Assembly: GCA_013390605.1 (NCBI GenBank)
Contig: JACAUB010000001.1
Span: forward strand, 4,018,675 to 4,082,674
Length of the DNA stretch: 64,000 bases
Source of the DNA: Bacteroidota bacterium
GTDB taxonomy: Bacteria; Bacteroidota; Bacteroidia; Bacteroidales; Cfx3-03
Reading direction: 5' to 3'
Part shown: positions 46,242 to 55,580 of the stretch, piece by piece
How the letters are laid out: each line of letters starts with the position of its first letter
Numbering within the stretch: the stretch's first letter is position 1
Position numbers and translations under genes: made by a program
The notes under the pieces: generated by a model
Seen by the model: the letters and a program-made list of their open reading frames with translations, nothing else
What the model was told of the DNA's origin: nothing
The model's database searches: none

Positions 46242-46271
46242 ACCTGTTATCTAAATGATATTATAACAGGT
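46242..46271. repeat. Short inverted repeat after the TPR kinase gene
   Basis: A perfect 9-bp inverted repeat ACCTGTTAT / ATAACAGGT with a 12-base spacer. It lies 27 bases after the stop of the minus-strand TPR kinase gene. A T-run occurs only on the plus-strand side (GGTCTTTTTC), the wrong side for that gene, so it is a hairpin or a protein-binding site of unknown use. Confidence 0.4.
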
Positions 46272-46297
46272 CGGTCTTTTTCTATTGGTTCGTTAAT

Positions 46298-48343
46298 TTA
46301 TTTCATCGGAAGTGTAAAATGAAACTTACTTCCTTTGCCTACTACACTTTCCACCCAAATTTCACCTCCATGCTTTTCTACAAATTCTTTACATAATATT
46401 AAGCCCAACCCTGTACCCTTTTCATTTAGTGTACCTAATGTTGAAAAGCTTTCTTCAATCCGGAATAACTTTTCAATAACATCTTCATTTATTCCTACTC
46501 CATCATCACTGATAGAAAGCATTAATTGATTTTGTTTGAATTCAGATGAAATATCGATTTTACCACCTTGTCTTGTGAACTTTATTGCATTTGAAATCAG
46601 ATTTCGTAAAATAGTACTCAACATAGCTCTATCAGCAAACAAAATAGTAGTGTGTTGTAAATCGCATAAGATAGTTATTGATTTTTGTTGTGCAGAATCG
46701 TTTATCAATTCTACTACCTCATTAATAATGGATTTGATGTCAAGAAGTTCTGGTTTAAATTCCATTCTACCTGTTTGAGAGCGCGACCATTCTAACAGAT
46801 TCTTAAGTAAATCGAAGGCTCGTTGCGAGGAGCGCTGCATATGAATAGCATATTCCTCAATTTCCTCATAGTTTCTGTCCTGAATATGTTCTATCAATAA
46901 GCTACCGAAGCCTAAAATACTATTAAATGGACTTCGTAAGTCGTGGGCAATGATAGAGAAAAAGCGATCTTTAGTGTTGATAGCCTCTCTGGTAACCTCC
47001 ACTTGCTCTTGGATTTCTCTTTTTTGTTCCTCAAGTTTAGCATTTGTTTGTTGAAGATGGAGCATGACTTCTGCAAGCTCAGTCTTCTGCTTCTCAATCA
47101 TAGCATTTTTTGCTGCAAGCAACTTATTAGCTTTCTTCTTCAATTGCAAGCGATTGTATATGATTACTGTAAGGATCATAATAACCAGAAGCAGTGCCAA
47201 GAGCAAGTTTCTAAACGAATCTTGCTGGCTAATCCGCAAATGATTGAGTTCAGAATCTTTACGCAATAACTCTATCTTCTTCTCTTTTGCCTCTGTTTCA
47301 TAACGAGTTTGCAAATTGATAATGTTTTTTATTTTCTTTTCACTATAAATACTATCACTCATATTCTTATATAACCTAAAGTATTTTAGCGATTGTTTAT
47401 AGTCTCCTTTCTGAGAATATAACTCTGACAAGTTCTGCATGACAGTCATTAGCCGATCGTTGGCTTTTGCAGAACGAGCAAAACTTGCAGCTCTATGAAA
47501 ATTGTCTTCGGACGTGATAAAATCTCGTTGTAGCAGATAAACACGACCAATATTATTATAAACCATGGATTTACCAATCTGATCGGAAAGATTATTGGCA
47601 ATTTGTAATGCTTGCTTAAAGTAACTAAGGGCTTGGGCAGTTTGGTTCATCCTTTCATAAACCTCACCAATATCGTTGAGCACCCAGAGCAGAAGTTTTC
47701 GTTCGTTCGTACTTCTAATCAGGTATACCACCAACTGGTAGTTCTTTAAAGCCTCAGCATACTTATGAAGATCTGCGTTAAGCTTACCTTTACTATTAAT
47801 GATTTTAGCGTATTCTATATTGTCATTCAATTTTTTCATGATAGATAACGCTTGATTGAAATAAGACATCGCTTTTGTATAGTCGCCTTCTTCGTGATAA
47901 ATCATACCGATATTATTCAAAGCAAAAGCAGCGAGCTTCTGATCTCCAATATTTTCAGCAATACGAAGACATTTATCATAGTAGTGAATAGCGTTATCAT
48001 ATTCACCCATTGCCCAATAATTCACGCCACCGTAAAGCAAGGCTTTAGCCTTTTTAGACTGGTTGTCTGCTTGTTCTGCTATTCGAAATGCTTTATTAGC
48101 TAAATCTAATCCAGTAGCTGGTGCAACGCTCCAGTATGCTTTACTAAGGGACAAAGTAAGATCAAGTTTTTCTGATAAAGTTGCATTTTTCAATAACTTT
48201 TGCAGGCTGTCTATGTCATTTTGAGGAAAAACCTTTGAAGCATGCAAAACTAGCAGAAATAAAATAATGCTTCTGAGGCTTTTATTCGTGGCTGATCTAA
48301 ATCCAGCAAATAGAGCGCTAATATAACGTTGTTCCTTTCTCAT
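46298..48343 (-). CDS. TPR-repeat hybrid-free sensor histidine kinase
   Basis: A membrane sensor kinase of about 681 residues from the Met at 48343; an ATG at 48370 adds nine. A signal-like helix (SIILFLLVLHASKVFPQ) leads to seven or so tetratricopeptide repeats in the periplasm (for example ALNNIGMIYHEEGDYTKAMSYF). One transmembrane helix (NLLLALLLVIMILTVIIY) and a coiled coil follow. The kinase core has phospho-His in FSIIAHDLRSPFNSILGF, N-box NLISNAIKFTRQGG and G boxes DDGVGIN and GTGLGLILCKEFVEKHGG. No receiver domain or partner regulator adjoins it, so its target is unknown. It is similar in design to the TPR-HTH protein at 3.5 kb. Confidence 0.88.
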   Translation of the reverse strand: MRKEQRYISALFAGFRSATNKSLRSIILFLLVLHASKVFPQNDIDSLQKLLKNATLSEKLDLTLSLSKAYWSVAPATGLDLANKAFRIAEQADNQSKKAKALLYGGVNYWAMGEYDNAIHYYDKCLRIAENIGDQKLAAFALNNIGMIYHEEGDYTKAMSYFNQALSIMKKLNDNIEYAKIINSKGKLNADLHKYAEALKNYQLVVYLIRSTNERKLLLWVLNDIGEVYERMNQTAQALSYFKQALQIANNLSDQIGKSMVYNNIGRVYLLQRDFITSEDNFHRAASFARSAKANDRLMTVMQNLSELYSQKGDYKQSLKYFRLYKNMSDSIYSEKKIKNIINLQTRYETEAKEKKIELLRKDSELNHLRISQQDSFRNLLLALLLVIMILTVIIYNRLQLKKKANKLLAAKNAMIEKQKTELAEVMLHLQQTNAKLEEQKREIQEQVEVTREAINTKDRFFSIIAHDLRSPFNSILGFGSLLIEHIQDRNYEEIEEYAIHMQRSSQRAFDLLKNLLEWSRSQTGRMEFKPELLDIKSIINEVVELINDSAQQKSITILCDLQHTTILFADRAMLSTILRNLISNAIKFTRQGGKIDISSEFKQNQLMLSISDDGVGINEDVIEKLFRIEESFSTLGTLNEKGTGLGLILCKEFVEKHGGEIWVESVVGKGSKFHFTLPMK

Positions 48344-48483
48344 AATTATACAAAAATAGAAACTTTTCAACGGTAATGCTCAATGAAACTTATAGTGCTT
48401 ATTTATATGGCATATTACGCTTATAATCTATTTTACGCCACAGAAATATTAGATAATTTACTGTTTTAGCAATCTGTTATTTT

Positions 48484-50667
48484 TTATCTAATCACCAATT
48501 GTTTATACTTTTTAAATAACAAATTAGCAACTTCAACACTGTTTCCCTTCGATTTAGTTGGATAATTGTTTTGTAGCCTGCTCCATTGTTCTTCCCACGT
48601 AAAAAAGTCGATTTTTTCTTCTGGTGTCCCAATAATCTCTCGGGCTAATTCTCTAAAATACATATCCCATCTGGGAAGATAAAAATCAGAGATTAACCCG
48701 GACCACTCTTTATTTGCATAGTCATGTAATCCCCCTACTTCTGAACCTTCACGATTGCCCCAAACCGTAATCTGAGTACGTGCATTCCATTCATACAGTT
48801 TTCGCTCTTCCTTATTTGTTCCTTTATTTCTGGCATATTCAATCCATGGTCCCAGCATAAACTCTTTTCTTGTCGATAGCAACAGATCCTGATCTCTCAT
48901 TAGATCAAGAAACCCATTCGTTTCAACTCTAAACTTCGCCAGGTCTCTCTTCTCAAAAGCCAGTCGCACCTTTTGTATCTTAACCTGAGCGTAGTTGGCT
49001 AGTACCTGACGCAAAATATCTGTTACGTCATAATTGTAAGCATCCGAAACAGAGAATTTCTCCGATGATTTTAGTAGTAGATCAAGGGCTTTGGCTAATA
49101 CAGCTGGATCATAATAAAGTTTTGAGGTTCCCCAGGTTGAGGCTGTTACTGGATTTAAACTGGGACGGGCACAAAAGATAGATTCGCTACATCCTTCTTG
49201 TGGGGTTTTACAATTATAAACAGTCCTCCCTAATAATCGCCAGGCTTCAGCGGCATTAACATCTCGCACTCCATAACGACGAGTCTGATAATCAACCAAC
49301 CATTTCTCAATATCAGGAATATTTTTACGCCAGGCCATCTCGTAAAGTAGGTCGTATACCACAGGAATGGTTCCCATCCCCTCTGGTGCAGCCCCTATAC
49401 CACACAGTGCTCTCTTCTTTGAACTAGTTAACGCCTCGGGGATATCGTTAGCATAACGATCCAGCTTCCCATACAATCCTTCGTTACCGCCAAAGCTTGG
49501 AATGATGCTCCAGATCCATGGTTTATCGAGAAACCCTTTTGTACGTTGCCACTCAGATTCCTTACCTCCCCACTGAGGACGACATTCTGCCCATAAATCA
49601 ACCACAAGTGTATATTCAGCAGCAACCCCCTTTAGGAGAGCCTCTCTGGGGTTATTTTGCCATGCTGTAAGCACCCACGTAGAGCCAGGTCTCGCCTTTT
49701 GCATCTGTTGTTGTATAATTGAGCCAGCCAGGGTAATATCAACACCCTCCGTTTTTCCTCCTTCATGAAAAGGATCTCCCGCAAAATAGTTCTGTTGTCC
49801 ATAAAGTTTCTCTAGTTCCTCATAATAGGCTGAGGCCATTTTCGTAAACAAAGAATCGGTTGGGAGCAAAAAACCGGGACGAATATAAGAACACCATTTT
49901 CCTGTATCGTATATTTTAGCATTTGGAAATTTCTTTATCAATGAATTAGGCACCATGCCATAGAAACCCTGTACAACTGGCTTAATGCCCAGCTCATTCA
50001 TTCTACTGAGAATCTTTTTTTGCACTTCTGTCTGACCATCTATCCAGTTCTGTGAAACAGGTCCACCCCAAGATTCCAGATTACCCATCAACCACCATGC
50101 CTCAAAAGCCGGTCCACATAGAAATGAAGATATTTCCTGTTCTGTATAACCAAATCGTTTAAGGGTGTTTTGCCAAACACTTTCTACTCCATTGAGGGCA
50201 AAAGATAGATTAATACCATTCATTGCCATCCAATCCAATTCTCGCTCCCATCTTTTCCAATCCCAGAAGGCCATACTGTAGCTAAAGGTGCAATAGTTCA
50301 GATAAAATCGATATTGAAAAGGAGATTCAATCGTAAGCGTATCTTTGGGAAGGGGAAGGTGTTCTGGTAACGTCAATTGATTACCGCAAGAACTTACGGA
50401 ACAATAACAATTATACTTTAAGTACCAATTAAATGCAACAGCTATTTCATTATTAGTATTCCCGGCCAAAACAATCTTTCCACCATGTGTATAGATCTTA
50501 AATACACTCTTACTTTGCGAAGATGTGATGATTTGCAATTCAAATGAATCAGAATGTCCAGGAATTATCCGATTGATAAGTTGCTTTATTGCTGTTGTCT
50601 CTTGAGCATGACCATTATATAAAAAGAACAAAAAAAGAAGAGATGATAGTAATAATTTGATTTTCAT
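48484..50667 (-). CDS. Alpha-N-acetylglucosaminidase, GH89 (NAGLU family)
   Basis: A 727-residue secreted exo-enzyme that removes terminal alpha-linked GlcNAc from glycans such as heparan sulfate or gastric mucin. The signal peptide is MKIKLLLSSLLFLFFLYNGHA. The GH89 barrel shows SYSMAFWDWKRWERELDWMAMNGINLSFALNGVE, NLESWGGPVSQNWIDGQ, FAGDPFHEGGKTEGVD and WIWSIIPSFGGNEGLYGKLD; these segments hold the conserved Glu and Trp residues of the family. The C-terminal helical domain is complete. It starts five bases after the UMF1-type transporter gene, so the two form an operon, probably for release and uptake of GlcNAc or a GlcNAc-containing product. Confidence 0.93.
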   Translation of the reverse strand: MKIKLLLSSLLFLFFLYNGHAQETTAIKQLINRIIPGHSDSFELQIITSSQSKSVFKIYTHGGKIVLAGNTNNEIAVAFNWYLKYNCYCSVSSCGNQLTLPEHLPLPKDTLTIESPFQYRFYLNYCTFSYSMAFWDWKRWERELDWMAMNGINLSFALNGVESVWQNTLKRFGYTEQEISSFLCGPAFEAWWLMGNLESWGGPVSQNWIDGQTEVQKKILSRMNELGIKPVVQGFYGMVPNSLIKKFPNAKIYDTGKWCSYIRPGFLLPTDSLFTKMASAYYEELEKLYGQQNYFAGDPFHEGGKTEGVDITLAGSIIQQQMQKARPGSTWVLTAWQNNPREALLKGVAAEYTLVVDLWAECRPQWGGKESEWQRTKGFLDKPWIWSIIPSFGGNEGLYGKLDRYANDIPEALTSSKKRALCGIGAAPEGMGTIPVVYDLLYEMAWRKNIPDIEKWLVDYQTRRYGVRDVNAAEAWRLLGRTVYNCKTPQEGCSESIFCARPSLNPVTASTWGTSKLYYDPAVLAKALDLLLKSSEKFSVSDAYNYDVTDILRQVLANYAQVKIQKVRLAFEKRDLAKFRVETNGFLDLMRDQDLLLSTRKEFMLGPWIEYARNKGTNKEERKLYEWNARTQITVWGNREGSEVGGLHDYANKEWSGLISDFYLPRWDMYFRELAREIIGTPEEKIDFFTWEEQWSRLQNNYPTKSKGNSVEVANLLFKKYKQLVIR

Positions 50668-50672
50668 ACCGA

Positions 50673-51992
50673 TTACTTTTTCCGAGTTAGGTAAGATGGA
50701 CGAAGAGGTGCACGTTCAATATTATATATTATAAATAGAAAAACCATTCCAAGAATAAAAAATACACTAATTGCCAAAATAGAGTAACGCATACTCCCTG
50801 TAATCATTTCAATAAATCCAAAACTAAAAGTTCCGGCTACTGTTGCCAGCTTCTCCATCACATCATAAAAGCTAAAGAATGAAGTATGATCTTTTGTCTC
50901 AGGAATCATTTTAGAATAAGTAGAGCGTGCAAGACTTTGCGTGCCACCCATCACCATACCAATAAAAAAAGCAGCTGTAATAAATCCTGCCGCATTTGTT
51001 ATCAGATATGCACCAAAACAGATAAATACCCATATTGTAACAGCAATAAGCAAAGCCTGTATATTTCCAATACGTTCTGATAAACGGGCAAATAACCACG
51101 AACCCATCATTCCGACTAGCTGGATAATCAAGATGGTTGGTATCAAGACTGATTCAGTTAAATGAAGTTCTTTTTCACCAAAAGTAGCTGCCATAAACAT
51201 AACAGTTAGGAGTCCCATCATCGTGAAAAAAAAACCAGCCAAAAACATGGTCAACCGATGTGATTTCCGTACTTGGCGAAAAACCACTACCAATTCCTGA
51301 TAACCATACCAGAGAGCATGACCTTCGTTTTTAGTTCTTCCATATGTATATTTTGGCAATCGTTTGAAAGTGATTTGCGAAAACCCAATCCACCATACAA
51401 ATACAGAGAGAAAAGATATTCTGGCGGGGAGTGAGCCATCATGGATACCAAATAACACCGGTTTCATGATCATCAGCAAATTAAAGAGCAATAGTACTAC
51501 CCCACCCAGGTACCCCATAGCATAACCACGTGCACTTATTCTATCCTGATCCTTTTCGTCAGCAATAACCGGTAAAAAAGAGTTGTAAAAAACAATACTC
51601 CCTCCATAACCTAAGGTACCTAAAGAAAAAGCAATTACCCCAAACTCAATAGTATTGCGGCCGGTAAAGAAAAACAAGGCTCCACATGAAAGCGATCCGA
51701 TCCAGGTAAAGATGCGCATAAACAACTTTCTCCGCCCAGTATAATCAGCAATCGAAGAGAAGAGTGGCGAAAAGACTGCCACCACTAGATATGCAGCCGC
51801 TATAGCCCATGAGTATAAAACTGTATTCCTTATTTCAAACCCAAAGAAAGAGACCAGATCGTTATTTCCATTTCTAGTTACCTGATTATAATATATAGGA
51901 AATATGGCCGAAGCAATAGTGAGCTGATATACTGAATTTGCCCAGTCATACATCACCCAACCCCTTATTACTTTTTTATCACCTTTCTTCAT
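50673..51992 (-). CDS. UMF1/Atg22-type MFS transporter
   Basis: A 439-residue major-facilitator protein with about 12 helices. The start VIRGWVMYDWANSVYQLTIASAIFPIYYNQV is the signature of the UMF1 branch related to fungal Atg22. DYTGRRKLFMRIF is the loop-2 signature, and FFIGMVMGGTQSLARSTYSKMIPE lies in the second half. UMF1 proteins in Bacteroidota often accompany glycan genes; here the next gene, five bases on, is GH89. This suggests uptake of a released amino sugar across the inner membrane. The substrate is inferred from context, not shown by motif. Confidence 0.88.
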   Translation of the reverse strand: MKKGDKKVIRGWVMYDWANSVYQLTIASAIFPIYYNQVTRNGNNDLVSFFGFEIRNTVLYSWAIAAAYLVVAVFSPLFSSIADYTGRRKLFMRIFTWIGSLSCGALFFFTGRNTIEFGVIAFSLGTLGYGGSIVFYNSFLPVIADEKDQDRISARGYAMGYLGGVVLLLFNLLMIMKPVLFGIHDGSLPARISFLSVFVWWIGFSQITFKRLPKYTYGRTKNEGHALWYGYQELVVVFRQVRKSHRLTMFLAGFFFTMMGLLTVMFMAATFGEKELHLTESVLIPTILIIQLVGMMGSWLFARLSERIGNIQALLIAVTIWVFICFGAYLITNAAGFITAAFFIGMVMGGTQSLARSTYSKMIPETKDHTSFFSFYDVMEKLATVAGTFSFGFIEMITGSMRYSILAISVFFILGMVFLFIIYNIERAPLRPSYLTRKK

Positions 51993-52019
51993 TCACGTTT
52001 CGATTAATGACAGAGGAAA

Positions 52020-52027
52020 CAAAGTTA
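52020..52027 (-). promoter_or_regulatory. Candidate -7 promoter box of the MFS-GH89 operon
   Basis: On the minus strand this reads TAACTTTG, exact to TAnnTTTG, 27 bases before the MFS start. CAAA words (TTTG on the minus strand) nearby are too close to be a proper -33 box. Confidence 0.5.
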
Positions 52028-52197
52028 ATTATTCCAAATCAAATAACTCATTTTTCTTAAGACTGGGTAGTTTATTATTGTTTTTTTATATTTTTACCAA
52101 CCAGCTAAAACAACCTTTCTCAAACCATTTTTAACCTGATAATCTATGAATTTGGCGATTACAAAAATGTATCATTCCACTTTCTAACCAGTAGCTA

Positions 52198-53550
52198 ATG
52201 ATAAAAATACATATAATAATATTGTTCTTTTTAACGATATCTTTTCAGATTTCTGCTCAAAATAATGAGCAGAAAATACAAAATGACTCATTAAAATATC
52301 ATCCGAAGAAAGGTTGGAATTTTGGTGCTATTCCCTATATCGGTTTCTCAACCGATAGGGGATTTCAATATGGTGGATTAATTAACAACTTCAATTATGG
52401 CAATGGCAAGATATATCCGAAATATTATCAAAACCTCTATATAGAAGTATCGCGCACCACTAAAGGAAGTGGTATTAATCAAATTTTCTTCGATTCCGAA
52501 CACATCATTAAAGGACTACGTCTCACTGCTGACATATCACACCTAACCGAACAAGCTCTTAATTTCTATGGATTTAATGGCGCTCAATCACGTTATAATC
52601 CCGATTTTATTAATGATGGAAGTTCTGCCTATATCAGTAGAGTATTTTACAATTATGAACGAAAATTCACGCGAATATTACTTGACCTTCAGGGGAATAT
52701 GGGTATTACTGGACTAAGATGGCTCGGTGCCGCTCAGATTACCAAAATCATTATCAATTCTGTTAATATTAATGAATTAAATAAAAATCTTAAAGAATCC
52801 AAGAAACTTCCTGCGGTTGATGGTTTATATGATGATTATGTAAAGTGGGGGTTGATTAACAATACAGAAAAAAATGGTGGGACAATAAGTTTATTCTCTT
52901 TAGGAACTATTTATGACACACGAGATAATGAAGGTAATCCCAACCACGGGATTTGGAGCGAAGCCATTTTAGCTATCGCACCCGGATTTATTAATCCAGA
53001 GAAGGGCTTCACAGAAATAGCTATAACCCACCGACAATATTTCACATTGTTACCCAACTATTTAACACTGGCTTATCGTTTAAATTGGCAACAAACAGTT
53101 TCAGGTAGAAATCCTTTTTATTTTTTGCCCTACAAAATAAGCTCTATTCCTTTCAGCACATTTGTTGATGGACTGGGAGGCTCAAATACCATTCGTGGCA
53201 TTTTAAGAAACCGTGTGGTTGCTGATGGAAAGATATTAGGCAATATCGAGCTTCGTTATAAGACATTTCAAACCTACTGGCTTCAACAGAATATTGATAT
53301 TGGCCTCTCTACATTCTATGATGTAGGATATATAACCAAAAAAAGTGCAATTGATTTAAGTCTTGTGCCAACAGCCGATAGATTGAAATACTTCGATGAA
53401 AAAGCAGCAAATCGAGTGTATCATTCTATCGGATTAGGCTTACACTTTGTTATGAATCAGAATTTTATCATTTCCCCGGAATATGGTATTTCATTAAACA
53501 GAAATGATGGAAATTCAGCATTCTATATATCGGTAGGATACATATTTTAA
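52198..53550 (+). CDS. Omp85/BamA-like outer-membrane beta-barrel without POTRA domains
   Basis: A 450-residue outer-membrane protein. A signal peptide (MIKIHIIILFFLTISFQISA) leads straight into a 16-strand-type barrel (GAIPYIGFSTDRGFQYGGLINNF) and a C-terminal aromatic strand (FYISVGYIF). The Omp85 loop-6 region is recognisable as GGSNTIRGILRNRV followed by GNIELRYKTF, in which IRG corresponds to the conserved VRG. No POTRA repeats are present, unlike BamA or TamA, so it belongs to the short surface-antigen-D15 class whose roles vary. It could be a passive channel, a patatin-free PlpD-type barrel or a lipid exporter. Neighbouring genes do not reveal the function. Confidence 0.78.
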   Translation: MIKIHIIILFFLTISFQISAQNNEQKIQNDSLKYHPKKGWNFGAIPYIGFSTDRGFQYGGLINNFNYGNGKIYPKYYQNLYIEVSRTTKGSGINQIFFDSEHIIKGLRLTADISHLTEQALNFYGFNGAQSRYNPDFINDGSSAYISRVFYNYERKFTRILLDLQGNMGITGLRWLGAAQITKIIINSVNINELNKNLKESKKLPAVDGLYDDYVKWGLINNTEKNGGTISLFSLGTIYDTRDNEGNPNHGIWSEAILAIAPGFINPEKGFTEIAITHRQYFTLLPNYLTLAYRLNWQQTVSGRNPFYFLPYKISSIPFSTFVDGLGGSNTIRGILRNRVVADGKILGNIELRYKTFQTYWLQQNIDIGLSTFYDVGYITKKSAIDLSLVPTADRLKYFDEKAANRVYHSIGLGLHFVMNQNFIISPEYGISLNRNDGNSAFYISVGYIF

Positions 53551-53594
53551 AACAAATACCACCTTGTATAGACATAGCTATCAGAGCGATTTAG

Positions 53595-54383
53595 CTACTG
53601 AGGCCCAATCAAATAATAAGCAGAAGTGGTATAAAAATTACGGAACCATCTCCATGAAGTAAATACATTACCTACTAATGTAGGTTTAAGGCCAAACTTA
53701 ACCTCATAATTGGGATTAATCAAAAACATAGCCTTTCTGCTAATATTATATCCCTTATTTTCTACTATTCTTTCAAATCGTTCTAATGTAATTCCTGTTT
53801 CACGTATCTCAAGCAAATTATTAATTCGTCGTTCAGGCTCTCCAGCCATCTTTAATAAACCACGATAAAAAGGTAAAGGAAGCAGATGGATAAATGGAAG
53901 CATGGACACAAACTTATTTTCACATATCTGTTGGTGTCCTCCAAATGGATTCTGCCAGGGCGGGAAACCAAGAAATATCATTCCTCCTGGTTTTAACATA
54001 GGCTTAACAAACAACATAAACCGATCCTGATCATGGATATGTTCAATCACATCTCTCAGGTAGATCAGGTCAAAACACTGATTAAACCGATCTGCCATAT
54101 TATAAATATCATCGCGGATAAAAGTGATGCGTGAAGCATTGGGATGATCTTTAAAAAACTCATTAGCCAGATCAATTTTAGGAATACTATAATCAACACC
54201 CGTAACGTTACATCCCATATCCAAAAAAGGCTTCAGATTTCCACCCTCGCCACAGCCAATTTCCAGTATAGTTGTTTCCTGGGTAATCTGTTTTACAGGA
54301 TTGATAAACGGGATAACATATTTCTGGGTAGTATATTCCTGTTCAGCAAAATATCGATCCCGTTTCAAATGACGTTCAAACAT
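53595..54383 (-). CDS. Class I SAM-dependent methyltransferase
   Basis: A 262-residue cytoplasmic methyltransferase. Motif I ILEIGCGEGGNLKPFLDMG (about 37-55) binds the methionine part of SAM. VTGVDYSIPKIDLAN supplies the acidic ribose contact, and FDLIYLRDVIEHIHDQDRFM and LKPGGMIFLGFPPW are motifs II and III. The fold resembles the ubiquinone-methyltransferase-like group. The C-terminal part is basic and aromatic and might contact a lipid or membrane. It starts two bases after the stop of the upstream ROK gene, so it is co-transcribed with it. The acceptor is unknown. Confidence 0.82.
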   Translation of the reverse strand: MFERHLKRDRYFAEQEYTTQKYVIPFINPVKQITQETTILEIGCGEGGNLKPFLDMGCNVTGVDYSIPKIDLANEFFKDHPNASRITFIRDDIYNMADRFNQCFDLIYLRDVIEHIHDQDRFMLFVKPMLKPGGMIFLGFPPWQNPFGGHQQICENKFVSMLPFIHLLPLPFYRGLLKMAGEPERRINNLLEIRETGITLERFERIVENKGYNISRKAMFLINPNYEVKFGLKPTLVGNVFTSWRWFRNFYTTSAYYLIGPQ

Positions 54384-54385
54384 AG

Positions 54386-55495
54386 TTAGTCTATTTTGTC
54401 AAGTTCATGTAGTGCAAAAGTGTAGGCTCCTACAGCAATAGCTTTCGAAGTACCCAAACGAGAAATAGCAACACCTGTTCTCTTCAGAGGATCGTAGATA
54501 ATTGTTCTATGAAAACCAGGCACTTTAATTACTTTGGTTTCACCCTTTAAAAAAATAGACCGCTGTTCTATATCTTCCAGATTTAATGCTGTAACCTCCA
54601 TTCTGCAAAGAGGTACACCATTCAGCGTTTTTAAGGGAGTATTCATCTCTGTAATCAATGAAGGCATAAATAAATTATGAGCGCCTGACAATCCTCCTCC
54701 AATTACTACTAAAGAATCCACCAACGAAACAGCATTCGCTAACGACTCACCGGCAACTTCACCTAATTGACGCCATGCCTCTTTAGCTGCCCTAATATTT
54801 CCTTCACTTTTACCATTCGCTATATCGCAAATTACTTTGGGTTCAGGAGCCTCCTCAAAAAGAATTCCAGCCTGATCAGCATAAACTCTACGTACAGCTC
54901 TGATAGCTACACCCTCTTCTGCAAAACACTCAGGATAAATTTTATTTCTGGTAATCCAGATCGATGCCCCCGAGCCATTATCACCTGATACAAGCTGATT
55001 ATCAACAACAAGACCACCACCAAAACCTGTACCGAGCGTAATTCCAAAAAGATTCTTAAATCGACGTGGATTGCCAAATTCTTCTAATTCTTTATTAATA
55101 TCCGGGAGTAATCCCGCAATAGCCTCTCCATATGCAAAGAGGTCACCATCATTATTGATAAAAACAGGAATCCCAAACGTCTCTTCAAGCATTGGCCCTA
55201 AAGCCACGCCACCCCGAAAAGTAGGTAGGTTTTGAAGGTCTCCGATAATTCCATTTTTATAATCAGCCGGACCAGGAAATGCAAAGCTTATAGCAACCGG
55301 TTTTTCGTTGAGGTGACTTTTAACCTGCTCGAATCCTGAAACGATATTTGCCAATACCTCTTCCAACGTTTCTGCAGCAGCAGCAATTCTAATAGGTTCA
55401 ATTATTTCAACCTCTGCTCTCATGGCACAAAAAACGAAGTTAGTTCCACCCGCATCCAGTGTCATTACTATACGGTCGTCATGATTATATCTCAT
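54386..55495 (-). CDS. ROK-family sugar kinase-like protein
   Basis: A 369-residue ROK protein. It has the nucleotide-phosphate motif MTLDAGGTNFVFCAM at the N-terminus, AISFAFPGPADY, the catalytic Asp in VFINNDGDLFAYGEA and GITLGTGFGGGLVV. The zinc-binding signature of most ROK kinases (GHxxxxxxGxxCxCGxxGCxE) is not preserved. The region reads NGSGASIWITRNKIYPECFAEEG, with one Cys and no such His. Sugar phosphorylation, possibly of glucose or an amino sugar, is a fair inference, but substrate and even activity are open. No helix-turn-helix is present, so it is not a NagC-type repressor. A methyltransferase gene follows in the same operon. Confidence 0.83.
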   Translation of the reverse strand: MRYNHDDRIVMTLDAGGTNFVFCAMRAEVEIIEPIRIAAAAETLEEVLANIVSGFEQVKSHLNEKPVAISFAFPGPADYKNGIIGDLQNLPTFRGGVALGPMLEETFGIPVFINNDGDLFAYGEAIAGLLPDINKELEEFGNPRRFKNLFGITLGTGFGGGLVVDNQLVSGDNGSGASIWITRNKIYPECFAEEGVAIRAVRRVYADQAGILFEEAPEPKVICDIANGKSEGNIRAAKEAWRQLGEVAGESLANAVSLVDSLVVIGGGLSGAHNLFMPSLITEMNTPLKTLNGVPLCRMEVTALNLEDIEQRSIFLKGETKVIKVPGFHRTIIYDPLKRTGVAISRLGTSKAIAVGAYTFALHELDKID

Positions 55496-55580
55496 TGCAA
55501 ATCAATAGTTTAATTCTTTTATCATCAAAATATTTACATTTGCTAAATTAATTAAAAATGCAAATAGTTTATAAACCCTT

